A stretch of DNA of 64,000 nt from Oscillospiraceae bacterium (GCA_015067435.1 SVMM01000005.1:62001-126000), one strand, 5' to 3'. Numbered from the stretch's first letter, positions 48,988 through 58,217 are shown. The notes: generated by a model from the sequence alone, not told the origin. Numbers and translations: made by a program.

Positions 48988-51024
48988 ATGAAGCACGGAA
49001 AAAAGCTCACATCGGTACTGCTGGCGCTTGCGATGCTGCTGACGCTCGCGCCCGCGCTCGGCGGGACGGCGAGGGCGGCGAACACGGACGCGTGGGACGG
49101 CACGATCGCAACCGCTTTTGCGGGCGGCAGCGGCACAGCGGCGGACCCGTATCAGATCGCCACGGGCGCGTAGCTCGCGTACCTCGCCTCCTATGTGAAC
49201 GGCACCGGGCTCCCCGGCTCCGCGAGCGACTGTACCGATTTGCACTTCAAGCTGACCGCCGACATCGACCTCGGCGGCATCGACGGCAGCGGGAACGGCG
49301 TCGACAGCCGCAAGTGGACGCCCATCGGTGTCACTGTACTGTTCAAAGGCACCTTCGACGGCGACGGCCACACGATCAGCGGGCTGTATGTCTTCGGCGG
49401 TTATTTTTGGGCCGGGCTGTTCGGCGGGATCGGAGATGGCGGCACGGTGAAGAACGTGCGCGTCGAAGGCAGAGTCGAGGTAGATCATGGTAGTGATGGT
49501 GGTTATGCTGACTGCTACGCCGGGGGCATTGCCGGCGTCAACAATGGCGGCACCGTGCAGGGCTGCGTTTTCATCGGCAATGTAATCTGCACGGATGAAC
49601 CGCGCACGGATGAAGATCCGCTGACGGGCATTGTGGGCGGCATCGTGGGTTCGATAGGTTCCGACAGTGACAGCGTCAGTGGCAGCGTGGAAAACTGTTA
49701 TCACATCGGGTCCGTGAAGTCTGGGAAATTGGCCGGCGGCATTGCGGGAGAGAGCCTCGGTACAGTGGAACATTGTTATCACAGCGGCACGGTGACTGCG
49801 AATTCTCATCACGGCGGCGTTGTGGGTCAAACTAACAATTCTGTGATAAACTGCTATTATCTCAACTGCACAGGTGATGGCATTGGCTCCATAACTGGAG
49901 AACATGCAACTGATTCTTACGCGGCTTCGCTGACGGCGGACAACTTCAAGAACTCCGGCTGGGACTTCACCAACACATGGGTCATGGGCGCGAACGGACC
50001 GGAGCTTCAGGTGTTCTTTACGCCCGTCACCATCAAGGCGAAGGACGCGAGCAAGAGCTACGACGGCTCGGCGCTGACCGAGAACGGCTTCACCGTGAGC
50101 GGGCAGCCGTCCGGGGACACGCATACCTTCGTAGTGACGATGACCGCGGACAGCACCATCACAGACGTCGGCACGCAGCCGAACGTCATCGCCACGGTGG
50201 ACGGCGTCGCCGTCACCACGGGGACGCAGACCGTCGTCGACGACTATCTGGTCACCACCGCGGACGGCACGCTGACGGTCACAAAGGCGACGCAGCCCGC
50301 GCCGGAGCGCGAGCCGAGCGAGCCGTTCTCGCAGGAGTTCCCGTCCGCGCTGACCTTTGACGGCGGCAAGCTCGTCATTTCCCCCGAAAACGCGGGCATC
50401 CGCGACACGGTGACGCTCAAGGCAATCCCCGACGCGGGCAACGAGCTCAAGAGCCTGACGGTCACGCAAAAGGGCGTCGGCGCGGTGAAGACCGTTGACA
50501 AGGGCGGCGGCGTCTATACGTTCGCCATGCCCGGCGGCAACGTCGCGATCGGCGCGGCGTTCGGCGCGCCGGAGGCGCAGCCCGCCCCGCAGCCCGCCCC
50601 GCAGACCCCGCCCGCGAAGCCGAACGCCGTTCTCTCGCCGCAGAAGATCACGGTCAACGGCGTCGAGGTGACGGTCGAGGCGTACAACATCGGCGGCACG
50701 AACTACTTCAAGCTCCGCGACCTTGCGGCTCTCCTGAAGGGCACGCCGGCGCAGTTTGACGTCGGCTACGACGCGAGCCGCAACGCGGTCGTCATGACGC
50801 GTGGCGCGGCGTATGACGGCGCGGCCGCGACGGAATTTGCGGACAACTCCGCGAGCGCGGTCGCAAGCCCGCAGACGGTCGAGCTGGACGGACAGGCGGT
50901 CGATCTCACCGCGTACAACATCGGCGGCAGCAACTTCTTCGGCCTGCGCGAGCTGGCGGCGTATCTCGGCTACAGCGTGGACTACGACGAGGCGGCGAAC
51001 ACCGCGATCATCGAGAGCCGGTAA
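48988..51024 (+). pseudogene. Second stalk-domain surface protein, interrupted by an amber codon
   Basis: One frame of 679 codons broken only by TAG at 49171-49173. Codons 1-30 are a signal peptide (MKHGKKLTSVLLALAMLLTL...) almost equal to that of the gene at 33456. The TAG stands where this family has a glutamine or glutamate (YQIATGA*LAYLASYVN). After it come GLUG-like repeats (AGGIAGVNNGGTV..., YHSGTVTANSHHGGVVG), a beta domain, a PAPQPAPQTPP linker and the C-terminal stalk pair (ITVNGVEVTVEAYNIGG, KLRDLAALLKGT). A GTG at 49195 would allow restart but has no ribosome site and would lack the signal peptide. A CAG-to-TAG change is the simplest cause. Confidence 0.85.
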
Positions 51025-51068
51025 GCGCGGCGACGTCCATCCGCTGATGGAAAAAACCATATGAAAAA

Positions 51069-51113
51069 TTGCCGGCAATGCTGCCCACAGCATTGCCGGC
51101 GGTTTTCAGTACG
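51069..51113 (+). terminator. Terminator of the second stalk-domain gene
   Basis: GCCGGCAATGCTG, loop CCCA, CAGCATTGCCGGC, then GGTTTTC. Confidence 0.85.
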
Positions 51114-51186
51114 CCGATTGGGACGCAAAGCCTGCTATCCTGTTCACAACGGTCACCGGTATACGAGATAGAAGGAGGCTTTCGTT

Positions 51187-51354
51187 ATGAACGCATTTGC
51201 CATGTTCTTTGCCATCCTCGGCGTGAGCTATGTGAGCTGGCTCATTATGAAGCTCATCATCTGGATCGACGACGCGGACGAACCCGGCTGTGAAAAAACG
51301 CATGGTGAAGAGGCGCGGTATGCAGAACCGGAGGAGCGGCGCAGCGCCGCATGA
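51187..51354 (+). CDS. Small membrane protein
   Basis: A 55-residue protein with AAGGAGG eight bases before the ATG. Residues 2-26 form one membrane helix (FAMFFAILGVSYVSWLIMKL), followed by an acidic tail with EEARYAEPEERR. A terminator follows directly. Many Clostridia encode such short single-helix proteins; no function can be given. Confidence 0.7.
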   Translation: MNAFAMFFAILGVSYVSWLIMKLIIWIDDADEPGCEKTHGEEARYAEPEERRSAA

Positions 51355-51360
51355 TCCCAA

Positions 51361-51402
51361 AACGAAAAGAGGCACCCCCGCGGTGCCTCTTTTCGTAAAA
51401 AG
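51361..51402. terminator. Bidirectional terminator
   Basis: CGAAAAGAGGCAC and GTGCCTCTTTTCG pair around CCCCGCG, then TAAAAAGG. Confidence 0.85.
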
Positions 51403-51524
51403 GAAATGAGAGGAAATGAAAAAATGTCTTGTTCTGCCCTTGCTTGCAAAGCAAGAATAGCGTTTATGTGTTAAGAATCATGCCGTGAATTTGTTAAAAA
51501 AGCTTGAAAAAAGTCTTTCCTGTT

Positions 51525-52520
51525 TTATTCCTGTTGATACAGCTCATAGACCTTCCGCGCGTGCTCCCGCATCTGTGCCGCAACGTGCTCCGGAGCGACG
51601 ACCTTCGCCTCGTCCGCGAAGCCGGAAACCCACGCGAAGAACTGCGGCGAGACCACGACCTGCGCGGAAACGGTGAAGTGCTCGTCGCCGTCCGGGACGA
51701 TCATGACGTCCTGACCGAGCCGGTCCAGCACCGCGCCGACCAGATGATTGGCAAAGCGGAGCCGGACGGTCTGTTCCTCGCCCGAGAACATCCCGAACAC
51801 CTTGCGGGCGTACACGGCCATGTCGAGTTCCTTGTAGGCCTCCATGCCGTCTCTCGGCTCCTCGGTGGCCGAGATGTTCGTCATCTTGTCGACGCGGTAG
51901 TGCTTGATGATCCCCGCGTCCGAATCGAAGGCGACCAGATAATAGTTCTCGTCGTCCCAGGTGAGCGCAAAGGGGCTTACTTTGTAGTAGTCTCCGTCCT
52001 TGCGATATTTGCGCTCCTTCGTTACGGTGTATTCGAAGTATTTGAACCGGATCTTCCGGTTTCGGGAGATGCCCGTATGGATCGCGTCCACATTATAGTA
52101 GATGGACTCGTTCATCGTCTTGACCCGGTTCGCCACATACACCTGGCGTTGGAGCAGCTGCGCCTCGTACGCGCTGGCGAGCTTCTCGATTTTTCGGATG
52201 AGCGACGTGGTCTTCTGATGCGTGATGAACTTCGACGACTGAACGCTGTCGACCAGCAGCTTCAGCTCCGGCAGCTCAAAGTTTCGGGACGCCACATAGT
52301 AACCGCCGCTGCGCTTGGAATCGATCAGCTCAATGTCCATGCCGAACAGGCGCAGCGCCTCGATGTCGTCATAGATGCTCTTGCGCTCCGCGGGAAAACC
52401 CTGCCCTTCGAGGTACTCGATGATCTTGCCCGTGGACGCGGGGTGGTCGGCGTCGGTGTTGTGCAGCAGAAAATCCATAACATACAGCAGTTTCAGCTTC
52501 TGATTGGATGTACGAGCCAT
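51525..52520 (-). CDS. WYL-domain transcriptional regulator
   Basis: A 331-residue regulator of the YobV/DeoR-WYL type. An N-terminal winged helix (NQKLKLLYVMDFLLHNT, then FPAERKSIYDDIEAL) is followed by a WYL domain (~residues 145-230: FKYFEYTVTKERKYRKDGDYYKVSPFALTWDDENYYLVAF) and a C-terminal WCX-type domain. WYL proteins sense nucleic-acid or nucleotide ligands and often repress defence or stress genes. AAGGA lies ten bases before the ATG. A palindrome at 52595 overlaps its own start of transcription, which suggests autoregulation. Confidence 0.92.
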   Translation of the reverse strand: MARTSNQKLKLLYVMDFLLHNTDADHPASTGKIIEYLEGQGFPAERKSIYDDIEALRLFGMDIELIDSKRSGGYYVASRNFELPELKLLVDSVQSSKFITHQKTTSLIRKIEKLASAYEAQLLQRQVYVANRVKTMNESIYYNVDAIHTGISRNRKIRFKYFEYTVTKERKYRKDGDYYKVSPFALTWDDENYYLVAFDSDAGIIKHYRVDKMTNISATEEPRDGMEAYKELDMAVYARKVFGMFSGEEQTVRLRFANHLVGAVLDRLGQDVMIVPDGDEHFTVSAQVVVSPQFFAWVSGFADEAKVVAPEHVAAQMREHARKVYELYQQE

Positions 52521-52594
52521 AAAATACCATTCCTTTCCGTCGGCACAGGCCGCCGGAGAGCTTTCCGCCCCCCGCGGCATGACAGGATCATACG

Positions 52595-52616
52595 CGCTTA
52601 CCTGTCCCAATAAGCG
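52595..52616. promoter_or_regulatory. Palindrome at the WYL gene start site
   Basis: CGCTTA and TAAGCG separated by ten bases, placed immediately after the -10 box of the WYL promoter; possible operator. Confidence 0.5.
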
Positions 52617-52617
52617 T

Positions 52618-52646
52618 ACTATATCACAAAAGGGGGGAGGCATCAA
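52618..52646 (-). promoter_or_regulatory. Promoter of the WYL regulator
   Basis: TTGATG, 17 bases, TATAGT on the minus strand. Confidence 0.6.
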
Positions 52647-52805
52647 CAAAAAACACGCTTGCCGCCGGGGTGGACACGCCATCGGGAATCGACTATAATG
52701 ACATCGGCGCGGAGCTCGGCACCGGGGAGCCGCTTCGCGCCTGCGAATGCTGTCGGGCGTACCACGCCTGCGCGCACACCGCCAAATCAGAATATGGAGT
52801 CTGCC

Positions 52806-53657
52806 ATGAGAGAATCAATTCTAAAAAACACCGCGAAAGCCTGCGGCGTGATATTCTGCGCTCTGATCGCTGTCCACGCATTTGAGGCGATTGTCCTGCG
52901 AACGGATGAAACTGTTTTCGGCGAGAACTTCATCAACAAGCTGTTCGGCATTTTCGTTCTCTGGCTCATCCTGCGGATACTGCAATGGAAATGGAACGAC
53001 ATCGGCTTTTCGGGGATCGGGTTCGCGCGAAACATTGCCCGCGGATTTCTGCTTGCCGCCGCTGCGTTCTCGGCTGCCTACGCCGCCGAATTCCTTGTTT
53101 TGAAGATACAGGGGCATACGGCCCGGCTTGACGTCTTTACGACGGGCTTTTCCCTGACAGGCGCGGCGACGGTACATCGCGGCGCCGGATTTATCCTGAT
53201 GTGCGTTTTCTTCAATGTGATCAATGTCATCATGGAGGAGGGCACGTTCCGCGGACTGTTTTACGGATTGCTGAAAACGGATCATTCCGTGCGGGCTGCC
53301 GTCCTGATCCAGGCGCTGCTGTTTGGCGTCTGGCACGTTGTGACGCCCCTGCATAACCTGATCGACGGCGATCTTGACGCCGCCGGCTTTGCCGGCTTGA
53401 GCATCGGGTACATCATCCTTGCCGGAATCATGGGCGTGAAGTGGGCGCTGATGTACCGGATGACAGGGAGTCTTTATGCGGGCATGGCGGATCACTTCTT
53501 CAACAACTGCATTGCCACAAATCTCCTGCATCTGACCACGGAAAGCGGCACGGATGAGCTGATGATCGTTCGGGTGCTGATCGCGCAGTTGCTCTCGTTC
53601 TTTGTTGTCCTGACGGCGCGAAAAATCCACGCTCGGAAAAGCTCTGGGCCTGTGTGA
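52806..53657 (+). CDS. CPBP-family intramembrane metalloprotease
   Basis: A 283-residue membrane protein with about eight helices. The three Abi/CPBP motifs are present: MEEGTFRGLFYG (EExxxR), LFGVWHV (FxxxH) and MADHFFNN (HxxxN). These proteases are related to Rce1 and are often linked with bacteriocin self-immunity or prenyl-protein processing. The ATG at 52806 has GGAG six bases upstream. It is divergent from the WYL regulator, which may control it (inference). Confidence 0.9.
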   Translation: MRESILKNTAKACGVIFCALIAVHAFEAIVLRTDETVFGENFINKLFGIFVLWLILRILQWKWNDIGFSGIGFARNIARGFLLAAAAFSAAYAAEFLVLKIQGHTARLDVFTTGFSLTGAATVHRGAGFILMCVFFNVINVIMEEGTFRGLFYGLLKTDHSVRAAVLIQALLFGVWHVVTPLHNLIDGDLDAAGFAGLSIGYIILAGIMGVKWALMYRMTGSLYAGMADHFFNNCIATNLLHLTTESGTDELMIVRVLIAQLLSFFVVLTARKIHARKSSGPV

Positions 53658-53836
53658 GTTCCGATCTGCTGGGGGAGTGCAGCCGTGCGGCGGCGGGGAA
53701 TCAAAAGCGGACGCCGTCTTGTGACATGAATCCGGCGGCCTGCAGAGCGGATCGGCATTTGTCGCCTCAAAAGCGACCTTTTGCCCCGGCGACCTCCGTA
53801 TAATGTGGTTACAAACCAACGAAGGAGGTCACTACC

Positions 53837-54478
53837 ATGAAGAACAATATCACCGAACTCGTTTGCATCCTTGACCGCAGCGGCTCTATGAGCGGGCTGG
53901 AGAGCGATACCATCGGCGGCTTCAACGCCCTGATCGAAAAGCAGAAGAAAGAGGACGGCGCCTGCCTCGTCTCCACCGTGCTGTTCAACACGGAGTGCGA
54001 CGTGCTCCACGACCGCGTGCCCATCGACGAGATCAAGCCCATGAAGGCGGAGGACTATGTGCCCGGCGGCTGCACGGCGCTGCTGGACGCCATCGGCGGA
54101 GCCATCCACCACATCGGGAACATCCACAAGTACGCCCGCCCCGAGGACGTGCCGGAGCACACGATCTTCGTTATCACCACCGACGGGCTGGAGAACTCCA
54201 GCAGGCGCTACGGCAGCGCCAAGGTCAAGCGCATGATCGAGCACGAGAAGGAGAAGTACGGCTGGGAGTTCATCTTCCTCGCGGCAAACATCGACGCGGT
54301 CGAGACGGCGGAGCACATCGGCATCTCCCGCAACCGCGCGGCGAACTATAAGGCCGACGACGTGGGCACCCAGAAGATGTACAGCGTCATGGCAAGGGCG
54401 GTCAGCGCCGTCCGCTGCGACGAGGAGCTTGCGGACGACTGGGCCGCGGATCTGGAGCGGGACGCGAAACGCAGATAA
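53837..54478 (+). CDS. VWA-domain protein
   Basis: A 213-residue cytoplasmic protein that is essentially a von Willebrand A domain. The metal-ion site is complete: ILDRSGSMSG (D13, S15, S17), a central threonine in PGGCTALLDAI and FVITTDGLENSS. GGAGG precedes the ATG. The ADP-ribosylglycohydrolase gene starts 23 bases downstream, so they are one operon. VWA proteins of this kind often act with chaperone-like ATPases, none of which is next to it. Confidence 0.88.
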   Translation: MKNNITELVCILDRSGSMSGLESDTIGGFNALIEKQKKEDGACLVSTVLFNTECDVLHDRVPIDEIKPMKAEDYVPGGCTALLDAIGGAIHHIGNIHKYARPEDVPEHTIFVITTDGLENSSRRYGSAKVKRMIEHEKEKYGWEFIFLAANIDAVETAEHIGISRNRAANYKADDVGTQKMYSVMARAVSAVRCDEELADDWAADLERDAKRR

Positions 54479-54501
54479 CCTGATTCGGGAGGGTGATAAG
54501 C

Positions 54502-55305
54502 ATGTTTGGAGCGATATTGGGCGATATCATCGGCAGCCCCTATGAGTTCAACGCCAACAACTACAAGGCGAAGGACTTCCCGCTGTTTTCGGAGAGGTCG
54601 AGCTTCACCGATGACAGCGTGATGACGCTTGCCGTGGCCGAGGCGTTCATGCGGGCGGGCCTGGACGCGGACGACGAGACCATCACCAGGAGCCTGCTTC
54701 GCGTGATGCCGGAGATCGGAAAGCGCTATCCGGACTGCGGCTACGGCGGGAGATTTATGGGCTGGGTCATGGGCGGCAGCCCCGAGCCCTACAACAGCTT
54801 CGGCAACGGCAGCGCCATGCGCGTGTCCCCGGTCGCGTGGTTCTATAATGATATGGACGCCGTGCGCCATGCCGCCCGCCTGAGCGCCGGCGTATCCCAC
54901 AACCACCCCGAGGGGTACAAAGGCGCGGAAGCGGTGGCTTCGGCCATCTTCCTCGCCCGGACGGGGCACGGCAAGGACGAGATCAGGCGGTACATTGCCG
55001 ACGAGTTTGGCTACGATCTCAGCCGCGCCTGCGACGAGATCCGCCCGGACTACCACATGGACGAGACCTGTCAGGGCAGCGTGCCCGAGGCGATCACGGC
55101 GTTCCTCGAAGGCACGGACTTTGAGGATGTTATCCGGACGGCGGTATCGCTTGGCGGAGACTCGGATACCATCGCGTGCATCGCGGGCGCCGTTGCGGAG
55201 GGCTTCTACGGCGTACCGGAGGAGCTGAAGGCGGAGTGTCGCAGGCGGCTCGCGCCGGATCTGCTGGAGATTCTGGAGCGGTTCGCGGCAATGATTGGCA
55301 AGTAA
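54502..55305 (+). CDS. ADP-ribosylglycohydrolase family protein
   Basis: A 267-residue protein of the DraG/ARH fold. FGAILGDIIGSPYEF starts the domain; SFTDDSVMTLAVAEA gives the first di-metal ligands, NSFGNGSAMRVSP the ribose contacts, and VSLGGDSDTIACIAGA the last metal pair. It should remove ADP-ribose from a protein or other target, or open a related glycosidic bond. The ATG at 54502 has GGGAGG nine bases upstream. Operon with the VWA gene. Confidence 0.92.
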   Translation: MFGAILGDIIGSPYEFNANNYKAKDFPLFSERSSFTDDSVMTLAVAEAFMRAGLDADDETITRSLLRVMPEIGKRYPDCGYGGRFMGWVMGGSPEPYNSFGNGSAMRVSPVAWFYNDMDAVRHAARLSAGVSHNHPEGYKGAEAVASAIFLARTGHGKDEIRRYIADEFGYDLSRACDEIRPDYHMDETCQGSVPEAITAFLEGTDFEDVIRTAVSLGGDSDTIACIAGAVAEGFYGVPEELKAECRRRLAPDLLEILERFAAMIGK

Positions 55306-55320
55306 GCAAGGATGTATAGA

Positions 55321-55355
55321 GCAAGTCGGCCTCCGTTGTGAGACCGACTTGCTTG
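55321..55355. terminator. Hairpin terminator
   Basis: AGCAAGTCGG and CCGACTTGCT, followed by TGTT; closes the VWA/ARH operon. Confidence 0.75.
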
Positions 55356-55375
55356 TTCAAGATTGAGATTCAGTT

Positions 55376-55510
55376 TCAGCACATATGTCCGACGCAGTCC
55401 CGCAGAAGGAAGATCAGCAGCAGATGTGCGGGATAAAAGATGTAGAACAGCCACTTGAGCCCTTTGCCGCGTTTGCCGTTGTAAATCAGTATCGGAAGAA
55501 GGAGTGGCCT
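55376..55510 (-). pseudogene. TraX-family 3' fragment
   Basis: The last ~44 codons of a TraX-like acyltransferase-fold membrane protein on the minus strand: PILIYNGKRGKGLKWLFYIF followed by YPAHLLLIFLL, the well-conserved end of this family, and a normal TGA at 55376. The upstream part (normally about 200 codons) is gone; its place is taken by the end of the deformylase gene, with the join near 55510. TraX proteins are named after a pilin acetylase of conjugative plasmids but are common on Clostridial chromosomes. Confidence 0.72.
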
Positions 55511-55512
55511 TC

Positions 55513-55923
55513 TCAAATCAATATCCCGCTGCAGTGGTCAATTTCATGCTGGATGATCTGCGCCGTCCAGCCGGTAAAGGTTTTGAGCCGCTCCTGCATC
55601 GCTTCGTTCTGATACCTCACCTTGATGGAGCGGTATCGTTTTGCCTTGCGCGTACCCGTCAGCGACAGGCAGCCCTCCTCTGCTTCGTAGGGCTGCGAAG
55701 ACTTGACAATCTCAGGGTTGAACATCGTCATGTACTCGCCGTCGTTGTCGAAGACGATAATGCTTTTGGCAACGCCGATCATATTTGCCGCCATGCCGAC
55801 ACAGCCCTCGCGGTGCGCTTTCAGGGTATCCAGCAGATCCCGCGCAATGTCCAGATCAGCCGCCGTGGCGCGCTCGGACTTCTGCGAGAGGAAGATCGGG
55901 TCTTTCTTGATGGGGCGTTCCAT
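55513..55923 (-). CDS. def: Peptide deformylase, short form
   Basis: A 136-residue protein of the short deformylase type found as a second copy in gut Clostridia. Motif 2 EEGCLSL (Fe/Zn ligand C85) and motif 3 QHEIDH (H126, E127, H130) are intact. Motif 1, normally GxGxAAxQ, reads GCVGMAANMIG, so the conserved glutamine is asparagine, as in type 3-like proteins; deformylation of nascent N-formyl peptides is likely but not certain. AAGGAG lies nine bases before 55923. Confidence 0.87.
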   Translation of the reverse strand: MERPIKKDPIFLSQKSERATAADLDIARDLLDTLKAHREGCVGMAANMIGVAKSIIVFDNDGEYMTMFNPEIVKSSQPYEAEEGCLSLTGTRKAKRYRSIKVRYQNEAMQERLKTFTGWTAQIIQHEIDHCSGILI

Positions 55924-56011
55924 GCCTTGCGTCTCCTTATCCCAAGATTGTGTGATTGTCAATTTCGACATATTCCATATTATCACCGTGGTCAATTCCG
56001 AGTTGTCTTTC

Positions 56012-56326
56012 TCATCTGGCTTTCGCGGGCTTCTTTTCCGGAAGTTCAGCATACATACCATCCAGAAGTTCCAGAACAAGCGCCGTATCTTCAAAACTGT
56101 CAAATACATGCATCAGGGTCTTTGAGCCTTCATACGGATAACGCAGTTCGGACGCTGCAAGCAGCCTGTCCGACGTCGGCGTCCTCTTTAAAAACAGTTC
56201 ATTATCGCAAATGTCACCGATCAGCTTGCCATTGAGATATACAAGGTATCCTCCCATCATGGATTTTATGACAATATCACCGGCTGCGGAAAAAGCCTCA
56301 CGAACATATTCGTTGAATTCATTCAC
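56012..56326 (-). CDS. TfoX N-terminal-domain protein
   Basis: A 104-residue TfoX/Sxy N-terminal domain: FNEYVREAFSAAG, IKSMMGGYLVYLNGKLIGDI and LKRTPTSDRLL, then YPYEGSKTLMH, ending ELPEKKPAK, all in family order. In Proteobacteria TfoX controls competence genes; stand-alone domains in Firmicutes have no settled role. It starts with GTG because GGAGG lies eight bases upstream. The same frame is open for another 50 codons upstream with a glycine-rich membrane-like stretch (IGLIGAAAPACIISSVV), which could be the rest of another small gene. Confidence 0.8.
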   Translation of the reverse strand: MNEFNEYVREAFSAAGDIVIKSMMGGYLVYLNGKLIGDICDNELFLKRTPTSDRLLAASELRYPYEGSKTLMHVFDSFEDTALVLELLDGMYAELPEKKPAKAR

Positions 56327-56520
56327 TATGATTACCTCCACAAATCCCGAGTTACCGATCACATTGCCGATAGAGCTCAGTCCGAGTCCCATTGCCAGGT
56401 ACGGCGTTGCCTTGCCCGTCACCACGGAGCTGATGATGCATGCCGGCGCCGCCGCGCCGATCAGTCCGATGATCACATAAATTGCCGCATTCTTCGTTCT
56501 TTCGTTCCTTGCCGCCTCTT

Positions 56521-56865
56521 TTACACGCCCTTCCCGGCGATGAACATGATGATTGCCAGAACCGTGCCCACAGCACAGACAAGGATCTCAAAGATACCCA
56601 GTGTGAAGGTTTTTCTGGCCCCTGTCGTGCCTTCCTTCCTTGCCTTTGCAGCAAACGCCGTTCCGACAACAGATATCACCAGACACAGAAATGGCGATAT
56701 AAATGCACTGATAATTCCCGCAAATGCAAAGACCGAGTAAAGCGTGCCTTTGTTTGTGGAATCTCTCAGTACGGCTGCAAGTACCACACAGATCGCTGTG
56801 ACAGCCAGAACAATGATCGGAATCCGCGTCAGAGTCTTTGCTTTCGAATAGCTGCTGCTCTTCAT
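56521..56865 (-). CDS. Small multi-helix membrane protein
   Basis: A 114-residue membrane protein with three hydrophobic segments (IPIIVLAVTAICVVLAAVL, FAFAGIISAFISPFLCLVI, IFEILVCAVGTVLAIIMFI). GGAGGG lies seven bases before the ATG. The layout is like DUF6142-type proteins of gut Clostridia, but the match is weak. Function unknown. Confidence 0.7.
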   Translation of the reverse strand: MKSSSYSKAKTLTRIPIIVLAVTAICVVLAAVLRDSTNKGTLYSVFAFAGIISAFISPFLCLVISVVGTAFAAKARKEGTTGARKTFTLGIFEILVCAVGTVLAIIMFIAGKGV

Positions 56866-56934
56866 GTATTCTCCCTCCACCATTAATCCAAATGTTGACG
56901 GCTTCCGAAGCAGCTTTTTCATCCGATTTGTCGA

Positions 56935-57603
56935 CTAAATCCCTGCAAAAGATTTGATTTCCCGCTCCAGGAGGCGGAATACGTTTGCAACCAGAAAGCC
57001 GTCAGCAATCGCGTGATTCATGCGAACGGTCACAGGCATGACAAGTCTGCCGTTTTCCTCCCGGTACTTTCCCCAGTTGACGATAGGCGGGAAATACAGA
57101 TAGCCGTCCGGCAGTTCGATATTCAGTGAATCATAGGAAAGCCAGGAGATGTATGAAGCGTCAAACCAGTTGGGATACTTATCGCCGTCAAATTCATACT
57201 CATGATTGTCCTTCGCGTTTTCCAAATCGCGCAGGGCGTTTTCGTAAAATGTTTTATAATCCTCACAATATATGGAATGTACCGTCGTACAGGTTTCCGT
57301 GTCCTCGTGAAAGACGTAATGGCATGGATGAATAACGTCATAACAAATTAGCTCATCCGTGTTATACAGATAATCCATTTTATAATCGTCGCGCGAATTG
57401 AGCACCTTTGACAGGATATATAAGAAGTTAATGTAAAACTTGGTTTCCGTCTTCTGAGAATATTCGGCAAGATCCGTTACATCAATTCGCGCCGTCATGG
57501 AAGTCGAACATTTGCAGTCCTCCGAAAAGTGACGGAACACGCCTTTACGATAATATGTCTCTCTGTCAATTACCTTATAGTTCATTTGCGACATCTCAAG
57601 CAT
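56935..57603 (-). CDS. Chloramphenicol-acetyltransferase-family protein
   Basis: A 222-residue protein of the CAT fold: YRKGVFRHFSEDCKCSTSM at the start, FYINFLYILSKVLN, and the catalytic segment VRMNHAIADGFLVANVF with the histidine and aspartate of the HHxxxDG motif (first histidine is asparagine). Related CAT-like proteins in Clostridia do not always give chloramphenicol resistance, so the substrate is open. AAGGAGG precedes the ATG. The AT content is higher than in core genes, which fits transfer. Confidence 0.88.
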   Translation of the reverse strand: MLEMSQMNYKVIDRETYYRKGVFRHFSEDCKCSTSMTARIDVTDLAEYSQKTETKFYINFLYILSKVLNSRDDYKMDYLYNTDELICYDVIHPCHYVFHEDTETCTTVHSIYCEDYKTFYENALRDLENAKDNHEYEFDGDKYPNWFDASYISWLSYDSLNIELPDGYLYFPPIVNWGKYREENGRLVMPVTVRMNHAIADGFLVANVFRLLEREIKSFAGI

Positions 57604-57625
57604 AGTTCCTCCTTATCACACTCTT

Positions 57626-58180
57626 TCAAGTCCGTTCAGATATCTGCCTGTAGCACAGGATGGAAACAACCACATCCGCGCAGAAGAAAAACGACAGGAT
57701 CATGTAGCAGATCATTTGCTTTTGCCCGATCAGCCCGTTTCTGTACAGCGATACATACACCGGTATGGAAAACAACCCGGTAATCATGATAGAGGCTGTG
57801 TCCATGATGAGAAAAAAGACGGAAAAACCGGCGGTAAAAATGGATATCAGGAAAAGGATCGAAACAATAAGGATCAAAATGTAGCCGGGAATCTGTACAA
57901 GCCGCATGATCAGCTGCGTTTTCATCAGGGCAACGCTTTCCGGGATGGACATCGGTGAGCGATTCAGCGATGAAATAACAGAAAGGAAGCCGGCTCCAAA
58001 AAGGATCAGAGTCGGAACGATGAAAAGCAAAATGGCAGTGAACAGATAGTTTGCCGTCAACCACTCATCCATCGCAGACGGCAACACAATGCCCGTCCAA
58101 CTCAAGAGCATGGGAAGCATTACCACCAGAAACTCGGGATACAGGTACAATCCGGCGATAATGATCCAGAATTTCTTCAT
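57626..58180 (-). CDS. Multi-helix membrane protein of unknown function
   Basis: A 184-residue membrane protein with five hydrophobic segments and few charged residues. GGAGG lies eight bases before the ATG at 58180. No family is recognised. It is between the phosphatase and CAT-like genes on the same strand with small gaps, so the group may be one transcript. Confidence 0.7.
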   Translation of the reverse strand: MKKFWIIIAGLYLYPEFLVVMLPMLLSWTGIVLPSAMDEWLTANYLFTAILLFIVPTLILFGAGFLSVISSLNRSPMSIPESVALMKTQLIMRLVQIPGYILILIVSILFLISIFTAGFSVFFLIMDTASIMITGLFSIPVYVSLYRNGLIGQKQMICYMILSFFFCADVVVSILCYRQISERT

Positions 58181-58217
58181 GCGTATGACCTCCATAGACA
58201 GCGAACGATTTGATTGA

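Noticed and set aside
49171-49173. Genome-wide recoding of TAG
   Set aside because: Other genes in the window end normally with TAG, and only one frame carries it internally.
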